Below, one piece after another: positions 26,811 to 36,527 of a DNA stretch of 64,000 nt (position 1 is its first letter; every line of letters begins with the position of its first letter). The stretch is taken from the NCBI RefSeq assembly GCF_041261445.1, contig NZ_JBGCCU010000021.1, positions 62,001-126,000 on the forward strand, in the 5' to 3' direction. The notes below the pieces were generated by a model that made no database searches, had not been told where the DNA came from, and was given only the letters and a program-made list of their open reading frames with translations. The position numbers and the translations under genes are program-made. Source of the stretch: Catenulispora sp. EB89 (lineage in GTDB: Bacteria; Actinomycetota; Actinomycetes; Streptomycetales; Catenulisporaceae).

Positions 26811-28238
26811 ATGGACGAGAGCCTGTCCGCGTCGCCCGCCGCCGGGTCCGTCCCGGCGGCGCGGCCGCCTTCCGAGAACCCCTCCCACCCGGGGCCGCGC
26901 GCGCCGCACCCCCTGGCCGACCACGGTCGCAGCCCTCTGCGAATCCCGGTCCGAGTCCGTTTCGGCTTCCTGATCCCGGCCGCGATCGTGCTGGCCGCGA
27001 TCATCATCTGGCCGGCCGTCGACTCGGTCTGGCTGAGCCTGCACAACGCCGACGGCTCCAAGTGGGTCGGGCTGCACAACTACCACACCCTGTTCACCGA
27101 CTCCGCGACGCTCACCGCGCTGAAGAACAACATCATCTGGGTGGTCTGCGCGCCGACCGTGGCCTGCGCGCTGGGCCTGATGTTCGCCCTGATGGCCGAG
27201 AAGATCCGCTGGTCGACCGCGTTCAAGGCGGTCATCTTCATGCCGATGGCGATCTCGTTCCTGGCCGCCGGCGTGATCTTCGAGCTGGTCTACCAGCAGG
27301 ACCCGAACCAGGGCGTGGCCAACGCCGTGGCGGTCGGCGTCCACGACACCTTCGCGCCGTCCTCGAAGTACCCCGGCGCGCACCCGCGGCCGGCCACCGG
27401 CAAGGCGGGCACGGCCGGGTCGTTCACCTCGGTGCAGACCTTCCAGGCCGGCACGGTCGCCCCGCTGCCGCTGGTCGGGATCCAGGCCGCGGGCCTGCCG
27501 GGCAAGGCGGCGCAGGCCGCGGCACCCACCGCGGAGCCGACTCCGGACGAGATCGAGGGCACCGTCTGGCTGGACATCATCTACGGCGGCGGCGGCACGC
27601 CGAACCACATCGACGCCGGGAAGAAGGGCATGCCGGGGGTCTCGGTCAAGGCGATCGACGTCGCGACCGGGAAGAGCGCCGGATCGGCCTCGGCGCACAA
27701 CGACGGCACGTTCGCCATCAAGGGCCTGAAACCCGGGGGCACCTATCGGTTGGAGCTGCCGGGCAGCAACTTCGCGCAGCCGTACCGGGGCATCCAGTGG
27801 CTGGGGCCGTCTCTGGTGACGCCGGCGATCATCGCCTCGTATCTGTGGATCTGGGCTGGTTTCGCGATGGTGTTGATCGCCGCCGGGCTCGCCTCGATAC
27901 CCCGGGAGTTGCTTGAGGCGGCGCGGGTCGACGGAGCCAACGACAGACAGGTGTTCTGGCGTATCACCGTGCCGTTGCTGGCTCCGGTGCTGCTGGTGGT
28001 GATGGTCACCCAGATCATCAATGTCCTGAAGGTCTTCGACCTGGTCTACGTCATCGCTCCGGGCTCCACGCTGCCCAACGCGAACGTGCTCGCCGTGCAG
28101 ATGTGGAACGTCTCCTTCGGCGGCGGTGCGGACCAGGGTCTGGGCAGCGCGATCGGGGTGTTCCTGTACGTGCTGGTGCTGCCGGCCATGTACTTCAACA
28201 TCCGCCGCCTGCGTAACGAGAGGAAGGAGGGGCGATGA
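26811..28238 (+). CDS. Sugar ABC transporter permease with large exported insertion
   Basis: The 475-residue protein is about 170 residues longer than normal. The first ~45 residues are Pro/Ala-rich. Membrane helices begin at about 51, and the EAA-loop for ATPase contact is IPRELLEAARVDGANDRQVFWRITVPLLAP (363-392). Between about 165 and 335 a non-membrane insertion contains a beta-sandwich-like module, GVSVKAIDVATGKSAGSA...DGTFAIKGLKPGGTYRLELPG, resembling SdrD-B/carboxypeptidase-regulatory domains. By topology the insertion faces outward. ATG 26811 is 2 bases after the binding-protein stop. Confidence 0.88.
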   Translation: MDESLSASPAAGSVPAARPPSENPSHPGPRAPHPLADHGRSPLRIPVRVRFGFLIPAAIVLAAIIIWPAVDSVWLSLHNADGSKWVGLHNYHTLFTDSATLTALKNNIIWVVCAPTVACALGLMFALMAEKIRWSTAFKAVIFMPMAISFLAAGVIFELVYQQDPNQGVANAVAVGVHDTFAPSSKYPGAHPRPATGKAGTAGSFTSVQTFQAGTVAPLPLVGIQAAGLPGKAAQAAAPTAEPTPDEIEGTVWLDIIYGGGGTPNHIDAGKKGMPGVSVKAIDVATGKSAGSASAHNDGTFAIKGLKPGGTYRLELPGSNFAQPYRGIQWLGPSLVTPAIIASYLWIWAGFAMVLIAAGLASIPRELLEAARVDGANDRQVFWRITVPLLAPVLLVVMVTQIINVLKVFDLVYVIAPGSTLPNANVLAVQMWNVSFGGGADQGLGSAIGVFLYVLVLPAMYFNIRRLRNERKEGR

Positions 28239-29122
28239 GCGTCACGCGTCCCGTCGCAGTGCCGGGCCAGGTCCCGGTCGGCACCCGCATCGCCAAGCGC
28301 CTCAGCGGCGGTGCGGTGTACCTCATCGTGCTGGCGGTCGGCGTCGTCTGGCTGATCCCGACGCTGGGGCTGTTCATCAGCTCCCTGCGCAAGGCCTCCG
28401 ATATCAGCAGCAGCGGCTGGTGGACGGTCTTCACGCACCCGGCGCAGATCACCTTCAAGGACTACACGAACCTATTCGCCAACAAGGGCATCATCCAGTC
28501 GCTGTGGAACACGGTGATGATCACCGTGCCGGCCACGGTGCTGGTGGTGTTCCTCGGCGCGCTGGCCGCGTACGCCTTCGCCTGGATCGACTTCCGCGGC
28601 CGGGACTGGCTGTTCGTGGTGGTGGTCGGGCTGATGGTGGTGCCGATCCAGGTGGCGCTGCTGCCGGTGGCCGCGCTGTACCGCAACCTGCACCTGTTCG
28701 GCACGATCCTCGGCGTGGTGATGTTCCACGTCGGGTTCGGCCTGCCGTTCGCGATCTACCTCCTGCGCAACTTCTTCGCGGCGATCCCGCGCGAGCTGCT
28801 GGAGGCCACCCGGATGGAGGGCGGCAGCGAGTGGACGATCTTCCGCAAGGTGATCGTGCCGCTGGGGCTGCCGGCCATCGCCTCGCTGGCCATCTTCCAG
28901 TTTCTGTGGGTGTGGAACGACCTGCTGGTGGCGTTGGTGTTCTCGAACGCGAAGACGCAGCCGCTGACCGTGGCGCTGCAGTCCAACATGCGCCAGTTCG
29001 GCAGCAACATCGACATCCTGGCGCCCGGGGCGTTCCTGTCGCTGTCGGTACCGCTCGTCGTGTTCTTCGCTTTCCAGCGATACTTCGTCCAAGGACTCAT
29101 GGCCGGCTCGGTCAAGGGTTAG
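28235..29122 (+). CDS. Sugar ABC transporter permease (MalG-like)
   Basis: The 295-residue protein has six predicted membrane helices and the EAA motif IPRELLEATRMEGGSEWTIFRKVIVPLGLP near residues 187-216. The start overlaps the upstream stop (ATGA), so the two permeases are made together and form the membrane channel. It is of normal length for the family. Confidence 0.93.
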   Translation: MSVTRPVAVPGQVPVGTRIAKRLSGGAVYLIVLAVGVVWLIPTLGLFISSLRKASDISSSGWWTVFTHPAQITFKDYTNLFANKGIIQSLWNTVMITVPATVLVVFLGALAAYAFAWIDFRGRDWLFVVVVGLMVVPIQVALLPVAALYRNLHLFGTILGVVMFHVGFGLPFAIYLLRNFFAAIPRELLEATRMEGGSEWTIFRKVIVPLGLPAIASLAIFQFLWVWNDLLVALVFSNAKTQPLTVALQSNMRQFGSNIDILAPGAFLSLSVPLVVFFAFQRYFVQGLMAGSVKG

Positions 29123-29162
29123 CAGCACCAGGCGACGAAAGAAAATAGGAGAGCGCGCGACC

Positions 29163-30248
29163 GTGGCGGACGTCCGTTTCCTCGACGCCACGAGGGTGTT
29201 CCACGGGGCGTGGCGGCCCGCCGTCGACGGCGTCAGCATGGACGTCCGCGACGGCGAGCTCCTCGTCCTCACCGGCCCCTCCGGCAGCGGCAAGAGCACT
29301 CTGCTGCGCATGCTCGCGGGGCTGGAGCCGATGGACCGCGGCAGCGTGCTGATCGGCGGCAGGGACATCGGGCGCACCGCGCCGGACAAGCGCGGCGTCT
29401 CGATGATCTTCCAGGGCTTCGCCCTGTTCCCGAACCAGACCATCCGCGAGAACATCGCGCTGCCCCTGACGATGCGCAAGAACTCGGCGAAGTCGGCGGC
29501 GGCGCGCGTCCAGCAGGTCGCGGAGCTCTGCGGCGTCGCGGACCACCTGAACAGCAAACCGGACTCGGTGGGCTACGACGTCCGCCAGCGCACGACCATG
29601 GCCCGCGCGATCGTCCGCAGGCCGGACGTGGTCTGCCTGGACGAACCGCTGGCCGGCTCGGGCGTCCCGCTGATGATGCGCGGCCGCTCGCCGATCGCGG
29701 CGCTCCAGCGCGAACTGGGCATCACGACCCTGTACGCGACCTGCAGCTCGGTGGACGCCTGGTCGATCGCGGACCGCATCGCGGTCCTGGACAGCGGCCG
29801 GATCCAACAGGTCGGCACCCCGACGGAGGTCTTCAGCAAACCGGCGACCATCGCAGTGGCCCAGTTCCTCGGCGAACCGGGCATGAACCTGGTGACGGCG
29901 ATCGCCGCCGACGGCGTGGCCCGCCTCGGCGGCCTGGCGGTCGGGCTGAGCTCAACGCAATCCTCAGCGCTGACCGGGAGTCGCGTGGTGATCGGGATCC
30001 GGCCGGAGGACCTGTCGATCGGCGCAGAGGCCGACGGTGTCCGCGCGACCGCGGTGCTGGTCCGCGACACCGGCCGCGACTACCTGGTGACGGCCCGGAC
30101 GGTGGTCGACGGGGAGGAGAGCGATCTGGTGATCCGCCACAGCGGAGGACCGGTGCCGGCGAAGGGCGAGAGCGTGGTGCTCGGGGTGCGGGCCGGGGCG
30201 GCGCTGCATTTGTTCGATGCCGGGAGCGGGGCCCGGCTGCCGGATTGA
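29163..30248 (+). CDS. Sugar-type ABC ATPase with degenerate signature, D-loop and switch region
   Basis: The 361-residue protein has the MalK layout: nucleotide-binding domain plus a C-terminal regulatory OB/TOBE region (VVIGIRPEDLSIG). Walker A GPSGSGKST (38-46), Q84 and Walker B VVCLDE (156-161) are intact. The ABC signature is replaced (VGYDV at 136-140 instead of LSGGQ), the D-loop reads AGSG, and the switch histidine is C194 (YATCSS instead of YVTHDQ). ATP may be bound, but hydrolysis by the usual mechanism is unlikely. GTG 29163 has an AGGAGAG site and lies 40 bases after the permease. It may be a regulatory subunit or rely on a separate ATPase such as MsiK. Confidence 0.85.
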   Translation: MADVRFLDATRVFHGAWRPAVDGVSMDVRDGELLVLTGPSGSGKSTLLRMLAGLEPMDRGSVLIGGRDIGRTAPDKRGVSMIFQGFALFPNQTIRENIALPLTMRKNSAKSAAARVQQVAELCGVADHLNSKPDSVGYDVRQRTTMARAIVRRPDVVCLDEPLAGSGVPLMMRGRSPIAALQRELGITTLYATCSSVDAWSIADRIAVLDSGRIQQVGTPTEVFSKPATIAVAQFLGEPGMNLVTAIAADGVARLGGLAVGLSSTQSSALTGSRVVIGIRPEDLSIGAEADGVRATAVLVRDTGRDYLVTARTVVDGEESDLVIRHSGGPVPAKGESVVLGVRAGAALHLFDAGSGARLPD

Positions 30249-30340
30249 GGTGCGGGCGGTGCACCATGTGAGCCCTCTGTCTTGATCACCGTTCGGTAAC
30301 ACCCGCAACGCCCGGCCGACCGCAGCCCGTCCTTACCCGC

Positions 30341-33300
30341 ATGACCGCACCCCGCCTCCTGCTCCGTCGGGCCGTCTACCAGCGCGGCATGCTCGGTGCC
30401 GCGGTGGCGGTGTTGATGCCGGCGCTCGTGCTGGTCACGCTGATCGGGTTGCATGCTTCGGCGGTGCGGGCGGCTTCGGTGCGGAGTGCGCTGGGGGCGA
30501 TGGCGCCGGATGCGCGGACGGTGCGTGTCGTCTACGGGTCCGGGACACAGTGGGCGGCGACGCCGGATCAGCGGGTGGCGTTCTTCGCGCAGCTGCACGG
30601 TCGGGTCGGTGCGGCGTTCGCGGGGGTCGGGGCGCAGGTCGACACCACGGTCGTGTCGGGGCCCTATGTGCTGCTCGGCTCCGGCGCCTCCAGTACCGAC
30701 GCCGTCGCGTTCTGGTCCAGCGACTCGCTCAAGGACAAGGCGCGGCTGGTTGAGGGCGCGTGGCCGAGTGGGACGGGAGCCGCAGGCGCCGATCCGAGCG
30801 CAGCCTTCCCGGGCGTCGTCTCCCAACAGACCCTCGCCAGCCACCACTGGCGCGTCGGCGACACCATCGCCACGCGCTCCGGCTGGCAGTCCAGCAGTGC
30901 CCTGACGTTCCGCGTGGTCGGCGTCTACCAGCCGGTCGATCCCGCCGACCGGTTCTGGCGCCACGACGGCGACCAGGCTCCCGTCCTCGTCGACGCCTCC
31001 GTCACCGCGCGGCCCGACATCCTGCTCACGCAGGCCGCGGTCACCGCGGCGCCGGATCCGGCGGGCTTCCCGGCCGATCGGCTGCCGCAGTTCACCGCGC
31101 AGCTCGCCGCGTTCGACGCGTGGGTGCCGACCACCTCCTCGCCGGACGGCGACTTCACCGCCGCGCTCGACGACCAGCTCGAACCGCGCATGAGCGTCCT
31201 GGTCGGCGTCACCGCGGTCAGCGTGCGCCTGGAGTGGCTGGTCGCCGCCGAGCTCGGGGTCCTGTCGCTGGCGGCGCTGGCGCAGATCGCGCGGGCGCTG
31301 GCCGACCGCCGCCACGCCATGGACGGCCTGCTGCGCGCCCGGGGCTCCTCCGTCGGCGCGCTGGGCCGCGTCCAGGTGGTCGAAGGGCTCGCGCTCGCCG
31401 TGCCCTGCGCGCTGCTGGCGCCGTGGGCCGCGCGGTGGCTGGAGCAGCGGATCGGGGCGTCGTGGGCGCGGCACGACTCGGGCATCGCAGGGGTCGTGGA
31501 CGGCACCGACCGCCTCCAGACCGCGCAGTGGGTGGTCGCGCTGATCGGCGCGGTGCTGGCCGCGGTCCTGCTCGGCACGGTCGGCACCCGCTCCGCGCTC
31601 AGCTACAGCACCGTCGCCCGCGTCCGCCGGCGCTCGACGCTGCGCACCGCCCTGCAACGCGCGACCATCGACCTGGCCGTGCTCGCCTTCGCCCTCGCCG
31701 CGCTCTGGGAGCTGTTCCAGGCCGGCGACGACTCCGCGCGCACCGGCGCGCTGCCCTGGCCGCAGGTGGTCGCGCCCGCGGTGCTGCTGTCCGCCGGGGC
31801 GCTCATCGTTCTCAGGCTCCTGCCGTTCGTCGCGGCCCCGGCCGGCCGGTTCGCCGCGCACGGCAAGGGCGTGCTCGCGGCCCTCGTCGGCTGGCGCCTC
31901 GGCCGCGCGGCCCGCACCCAGGCGCTGCCGATGGCGCTGCTCGTCCTCGCGGTGGCGATCGGCGTGCAAGCCAGTGTCCTGCTGTCCTCGGCCGATCGCT
32001 CGGACGCGGACCAGGCCGGCTTCGCCGTCGGCGCCGATATGCACGTCGCAGGGCTCGTGTCCACCGGCCCCGAGACCGTCCGCGCGCTCGCGGCGACGCC
32101 CGGAACCGGCCCCGCCTTCGTCGCCCTGCGCGCCCCCTACCGCATGATCCGCGCCGACCAGGCCGCGACCACCCACGGCACGGACCAGACCACGCCGACC
32201 GCCGCCGTCCTCGGCCTGGACCCGCAACGCTCCGACGGCGTCCTGGTGCTGCGCGATGATCTGGCCGGCGGCAGGAGCTGGCCGCAAATCAGCGCCCTGC
32301 TGACCGCTGACGGCTGGGACCGGCACGGCTCGGTCGGCGTCCCGCTGCCCGGCACGCCGACCCGGCTGTCCGCCGACCTCACCTACCGCCCGAGCCCGAA
32401 CAACAGCTGCAACCCGGGCCGGCTCCAGCTGACCGCGCAGTTCACCGACGCCTACGGCTTCCCCGGTTCGGCACCCCTCGGCGCCATCGACGCACCCGAC
32501 GGCGCCGACCACACCCTGACCGGAACCCTGGTCGGTGCCGGAAAGAACATCTCCTACCCCATCAGTATCAGCGCCCTGTCGGAGACCTCGACCGCCGCGT
32601 CCTGCCCGATCGGCACCCTCGAAGTCGCCGCCCTGCGCGCCGACGACCAGCCGGTGACCATCCCCGCCGGCATGGCCTTCACCGCACCGCCGGTCCCGAC
32701 CGACGCCGATCTCGCCGCGACGAACGCCAGCGTGACGCAGAGCCTCACCGCCTCGCAGCCGGTCCAGATCCTGGAGCTCACCAAGAGCGGCGACGGCAGC
32801 ACTCTGACAGTCCCCGCGATCGCCACCGAACATCTCCTGGCCGCCCTGGACAAGCACGTCGGCGACACCTTCGCCACGGGGGCCTTCTCCCAGCCGGTGA
32901 CTCTGCGCTTCGTCGCCGCGATCAAAGCGGCTCCCGGCTCCGGCTCCGGCTCCGGCGGCGCCGCCGCCGACAGCCAGGACGCCCTCATCGTCCCGATCGG
33001 CCTCCTGGACCGCGAAGCACAGCGCGCCGCGGCCGGCGGCGGCGCGACCGGGCAGCAGATCGCCCCGCTCGCCGGCGAATGGTGGGCCGACGCCGGCGGC
33101 GGAACGTCCGGGTCCGGCCTCGCCGGCCGCTATCGCAGCACCCTGACCGCGGCGCACCTCGCGCAGCCCGCGACCGTCGAGGACCGCGCCACCGCCGAGC
33201 AGGCGCTGCGCGACTACCCCTTCGCCGCCGGCTTCAGCCTCACCCTCAAGCTCGGCACCCTGGCCGCGCTCGCCTTCGTCCTGCTCGGCCTGGCCCTGCA

Positions 33301-33643
33301 CACCGTGTCCACGCTGCGCGAGCGGGCCCGGGAGTTGGCGGTGCTGGCCGCGCTCGGCCTGACCCGGCGCCGCGCCGCCGTCCTGCTGCTGGCCGAACAG
33401 GCCGGCGTCGCGCTGCTCGGCGCCCTGGCCGGGCTCGGTCTGGGCGCCCTGGCCCTGCGATCGGAGTTCAAGCTGATGGTGTTCACACCCTCCGGCGCCC
33501 CGCCGACGCCGCCGCCGGTCCGGGTCTACGACTGGCCGGTGCTCGGTCTGGCCGGGGCTGCCGCGGCGGTGTTCGGGGCGCTGGCGGTTCTGCTCAGCTA
33601 CGCCCTCAGCGAGCGCGCCTCGTTCCGAGCGGAGGTCAGCTGA
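30341..33643 (+). CDS. Very large FtsX-like permease
   Basis: The 1100-residue membrane protein has a helix near residues 15-40, a large extracytoplasmic region, a middle membrane block (about 290-500, with VRRRSTLRTAL in between) and a second external region (about 550-950). The C-terminal FtsX domain reads LKLGTLAALAFVLLGLALHTVSTLRERARELAVLAALGLTRRR. This is the long actinobacterial FtsX/MacB type. It ends by overlapping the next gene by one base, so the two form a heterodimer or pair. No ATPase of the LolD/MacB type is encoded nearby. Confidence 0.85.
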   Translation: MTAPRLLLRRAVYQRGMLGAAVAVLMPALVLVTLIGLHASAVRAASVRSALGAMAPDARTVRVVYGSGTQWAATPDQRVAFFAQLHGRVGAAFAGVGAQVDTTVVSGPYVLLGSGASSTDAVAFWSSDSLKDKARLVEGAWPSGTGAAGADPSAAFPGVVSQQTLASHHWRVGDTIATRSGWQSSSALTFRVVGVYQPVDPADRFWRHDGDQAPVLVDASVTARPDILLTQAAVTAAPDPAGFPADRLPQFTAQLAAFDAWVPTTSSPDGDFTAALDDQLEPRMSVLVGVTAVSVRLEWLVAAELGVLSLAALAQIARALADRRHAMDGLLRARGSSVGALGRVQVVEGLALAVPCALLAPWAARWLEQRIGASWARHDSGIAGVVDGTDRLQTAQWVVALIGAVLAAVLLGTVGTRSALSYSTVARVRRRSTLRTALQRATIDLAVLAFALAALWELFQAGDDSARTGALPWPQVVAPAVLLSAGALIVLRLLPFVAAPAGRFAAHGKGVLAALVGWRLGRAARTQALPMALLVLAVAIGVQASVLLSSADRSDADQAGFAVGADMHVAGLVSTGPETVRALAATPGTGPAFVALRAPYRMIRADQAATTHGTDQTTPTAAVLGLDPQRSDGVLVLRDDLAGGRSWPQISALLTADGWDRHGSVGVPLPGTPTRLSADLTYRPSPNNSCNPGRLQLTAQFTDAYGFPGSAPLGAIDAPDGADHTLTGTLVGAGKNISYPISISALSETSTAASCPIGTLEVAALRADDQPVTIPAGMAFTAPPVPTDADLAATNASVTQSLTASQPVQILELTKSGDGSTLTVPAIATEHLLAALDKHVGDTFATGAFSQPVTLRFVAAIKAAPGSGSGSGGAAADSQDALIVPIGLLDREAQRAAAGGGATGQQIAPLAGEWWADAGGGTSGSGLAGRYRSTLTAAHLAQPATVEDRATAEQALRDYPFAAGFSLTLKLGTLAALAFVLLGLALHTVSTLRERARELAVLAALGLTRRRAAVLLLAEQAGVALLGALAGLGLGALALRSEFKLMVFTPSGAPPTPPPVRVYDWPVLGLAGAAAAVFGALAVLLSYALSERASFRAEVS

Positions 33644-36453
33644 TGCGGCGCCCGCGGTGGTGGAGCCAGACCGAGCGGGTGCGCGGCGTGCTGGTCCTGC
33701 TCGCAGTGTTCGCGGCGGCCACGGCGGCCTTCGCGGCCGCGGTGCCGTACCAGATGAACCGGTCCGACCGGGCCATCGTCGAGGACGCGGTGGGCGGCGC
33801 GAGCACCCAGGACCGGGACGTCTCCCTGGTCGCCCCGAGCATCGACCAGTACAGCGACGCCTTCATGGAATCCGTCGCGGCCACCTCGAAGGCGGCGATG
33901 CCGGCCCAGCTGTCGGGGCTGATCACCGACACCGACATCAGCGTCCTGAGTTCCGGCGAGTTCCCGATCACGGGCTTCAAGGGGCCGAAGGGCATGTTCG
34001 TGCACCTGCGCGGTGCCGCCCTGCCCGGCTCGGCCGAGCACGTCCGCTTCGTCGCCGGCGCCGCGCCGACCACCCCGACCCGCATCCACGACGTCGAAGC
34101 CGCCGGCCAGCCGCGGCACGTCACCATCACGGAATCGGCGGCGATCAGCCAGGCCGCCGCCGACGCCCTCGGACTGCACGTCGGCTCGGTGCTGCACACG
34201 ACCGCCGGGAACACCAGCGGACGCGAGGACATCACCTACACCATCTCAGGCCTTTACATCCCCGATGATCCGCAGGACTCCTCCAGCGCGGTCTTTTGGC
34301 GCTACGCCGACAACGCCCGCGGTCTCGGCCTCGGCAGCATCTGCGGCGCCGACGACCCCGTTCTGGGGTACGTGGGCGACCCGAGGTGCGGGCAGCCGCA
34401 GGCGGTCTGGCGCATGGACCTCCTGCTGCCCTCGGTCACCGACGTGGACGCGATGGACATGGTCCCCGCGATCGGCCAAAGCAGCACGGCGATCGAGTTC
34501 GTCGTCGACCCCGCGCGGGTCCGGGTCTCGGATCTGGCGGTCCTCCAGGACGCGGTGCACCGCCTGGTGGTCGGGGGACAAGGCCTGTCGTTGCAGGACC
34601 CCGACGGCCGTCCGTTCCCGTTGGCCGCGAGCACCCGGCTCGACATCCTCGCCGGCCACGCGCTCACCGTGGAGCGGCAGGCGCGCCTGCTGGACTACGT
34701 CGTCCTCGGCGGGGCGCTGGCCTCGGCGCTCGCGGCGTTCTTCCTGATGCTGCGCACCGTCGTCACCCGGCGCTCGGCCGAGATCGTGCTGTGCAAGGCG
34801 CGCGGTGCGGCGCCGGGCCGGCTGGCGCTGCGGTTCGCGACGCAATCAGGGCTCGTGGTCGCGGTCGGTGCGGTGGCCGGAGTGGTGATCGCGACGGCGG
34901 CCGGCGTGGCTGCGGGCGGGACTGTCCGGGCCTGGCCGGGTGCCGCACTGGTGACGCTCGCCGGGTTCGTCTCCGTTCTCGGCCGGGTCGCGGCCCACAG
35001 CGACCGGCCCGGCTCGGCCCGCCGCGAGCCGACCGAGACCGACGCCGACGCCCGGATCCCCCGGCTGGTGCGCGACATCGCGGTCCCGCTCGGCGCCGCC
35101 GCGGCCGTCGCCGTGATGCGGACCCGGGGCGCGCAGAGCGGATCAGGGTCCGTCGACTGGCTGGCGGTCGCGGCGCCCGCCCTGCTGGCCTTCGCCGCGG
35201 CGCTGGCGGTGGTGCGAGCCGTCCCGCTGTTGTGGTCGGTGCCGTTCATACTCGCCCGGCGGCGGCGCGCGACGGTGTCGTTCGTCGCCGCCGCGCTGGC
35301 CGGGCGCCGGGTCCGGGTGCTGGCCGCGCCGCTGGCCGGTCTGGTGGTGGCGATCGCGGCCGCGACGTTCGCCGCCCGGCTGGATTCCTCGGTGACGCAA
35401 GGGGTCCGGGACGACGCGCTGTACGCGGTCGGCGCCGGGGCGCGCGTCGAGGCGATCGCCGATCCCTCGACGATCGTGCTCGATCACGGCGCCGCGGTGT
35501 CGCTGCCGGCCGGGTTCGCCGCCGAGGCCGCGGCCGTGCCGGGCGCCGGACAGGTCATGAGCGCGTACGTGGGGCCGGCGGGCATCTCCGGCCTCGCCTC
35601 GGCCCCGGCGAACGTCGCGGTGCTCGCCGCGGACTCCGGTCAGCTGCGGATGCTGACGCAACGTGCCGCGAGCGAGTCCGGTGGCCGCTCGGGGCGGGTG
35701 CCGAACGACTGGCCGGAGCAACCGAGCCGTCCCGGTACGGTGACCGCCTTGGTTTCTCCGGGACTCGGGGGACTGGTCGGGACACACGCCACCCTCGCCC
35801 TGCCTACTGAACTGATCGAGGTGGACTTCGTCGCGACCGCCGATCTGCCCACCGCGTCGGTGATCGCCGGTGAATACGGACCCGGATACGTCGTGCTGCC
35901 CGCCGACCAGATGGGTGCCAAGGCGTTGCCGCCGGACGCGGTGTGGATCACCGGGCACCCCGATGTCAAAGCCCTGCGAGCGTTGCCCGGCGTCCAGCCG
36001 TACTTCCCGTTCGTCTCCTCCGCGCAGGTCTCCGCCGCCGGATACGCCGACGGCCGCACCTCCGCCGCGCACGCCGTGCTGCGCATGGCCGAGCTGCTGA
36101 CGATCGGATTCGGCGTGCTGTGCCTCGTGCAGACGATGGCCGGGAGCCGCCGGGCCGCCCATGACAGTGCTCTGCTGCTTCGAGTCCTAGGTCTTTCTGA
36201 AACAGGGGGCCGACTGCTCGGTCCTGCCGTTACGCTGCCGCTGTCGATCCTGGCGGCGGCCGGGGGTCTGGCGATGGGGGCGGCGCTCGCGCCGCTGCTC
36301 GGCGACCAGGTTCCGGGCGCGCCGAGCGACGGGTGGCTGGTACCCGTCATCGGCGTGGCCGCCCTGTGCGTCGTCGGCGGGGTCGCGCTGGAGGCCGCCT
36401 TGCGGCCCCGGCAGCAAGTCTCGGTGCGCCTGCGGGCCGCCGAGTTCGAATGA
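33643..36453 (+). CDS. Second large FtsX-like permease
   Basis: The 936-residue protein has an N-terminal helix (VRGVLVLLAVFAAATAAFAAAV) and a long external region. A membrane block around 345-430 contains LRTVVTRRSAEIVLCKARGAAPGRLALRFATQSG, typical of FtsX helices and coupling loop. More helices lie around 490-590 and at the C-terminus (VLCLVQTMAGSRRAAHDSALLLRVLGLSETGGRL). The start codon shares a base with the previous stop (TGATG). Its partner ATPase is not in the window. Transport of a lipid, lipoprotein or peptide is likely but unspecified. Confidence 0.83.
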   Translation: MRRPRWWSQTERVRGVLVLLAVFAAATAAFAAAVPYQMNRSDRAIVEDAVGGASTQDRDVSLVAPSIDQYSDAFMESVAATSKAAMPAQLSGLITDTDISVLSSGEFPITGFKGPKGMFVHLRGAALPGSAEHVRFVAGAAPTTPTRIHDVEAAGQPRHVTITESAAISQAAADALGLHVGSVLHTTAGNTSGREDITYTISGLYIPDDPQDSSSAVFWRYADNARGLGLGSICGADDPVLGYVGDPRCGQPQAVWRMDLLLPSVTDVDAMDMVPAIGQSSTAIEFVVDPARVRVSDLAVLQDAVHRLVVGGQGLSLQDPDGRPFPLAASTRLDILAGHALTVERQARLLDYVVLGGALASALAAFFLMLRTVVTRRSAEIVLCKARGAAPGRLALRFATQSGLVVAVGAVAGVVIATAAGVAAGGTVRAWPGAALVTLAGFVSVLGRVAAHSDRPGSARREPTETDADARIPRLVRDIAVPLGAAAAVAVMRTRGAQSGSGSVDWLAVAAPALLAFAAALAVVRAVPLLWSVPFILARRRRATVSFVAAALAGRRVRVLAAPLAGLVVAIAAATFAARLDSSVTQGVRDDALYAVGAGARVEAIADPSTIVLDHGAAVSLPAGFAAEAAAVPGAGQVMSAYVGPAGISGLASAPANVAVLAADSGQLRMLTQRAASESGGRSGRVPNDWPEQPSRPGTVTALVSPGLGGLVGTHATLALPTELIEVDFVATADLPTASVIAGEYGPGYVVLPADQMGAKALPPDAVWITGHPDVKALRALPGVQPYFPFVSSAQVSAAGYADGRTSAAHAVLRMAELLTIGFGVLCLVQTMAGSRRAAHDSALLLRVLGLSETGGRLLGPAVTLPLSILAAAGGLAMGAALAPLLGDQVPGAPSDGWLVPVIGVAALCVVGGVALEAALRPRQQVSVRLRAAEFE

Positions 36454-36527
36454 CGGATCTTCCGGGGGGAAGGAGCGGCTATGGTGCGGCTGTGAGACAG
36501 AGTCTTGCGATGATTCCTCGATGACGG

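Noticed and set aside
30080-33301. 1073-codon minus-strand open frame opposite the first FtsX gene
   Set aside because: Low-complexity Gly/Arg/Glu text and complete overlap with a recognised membrane protein.
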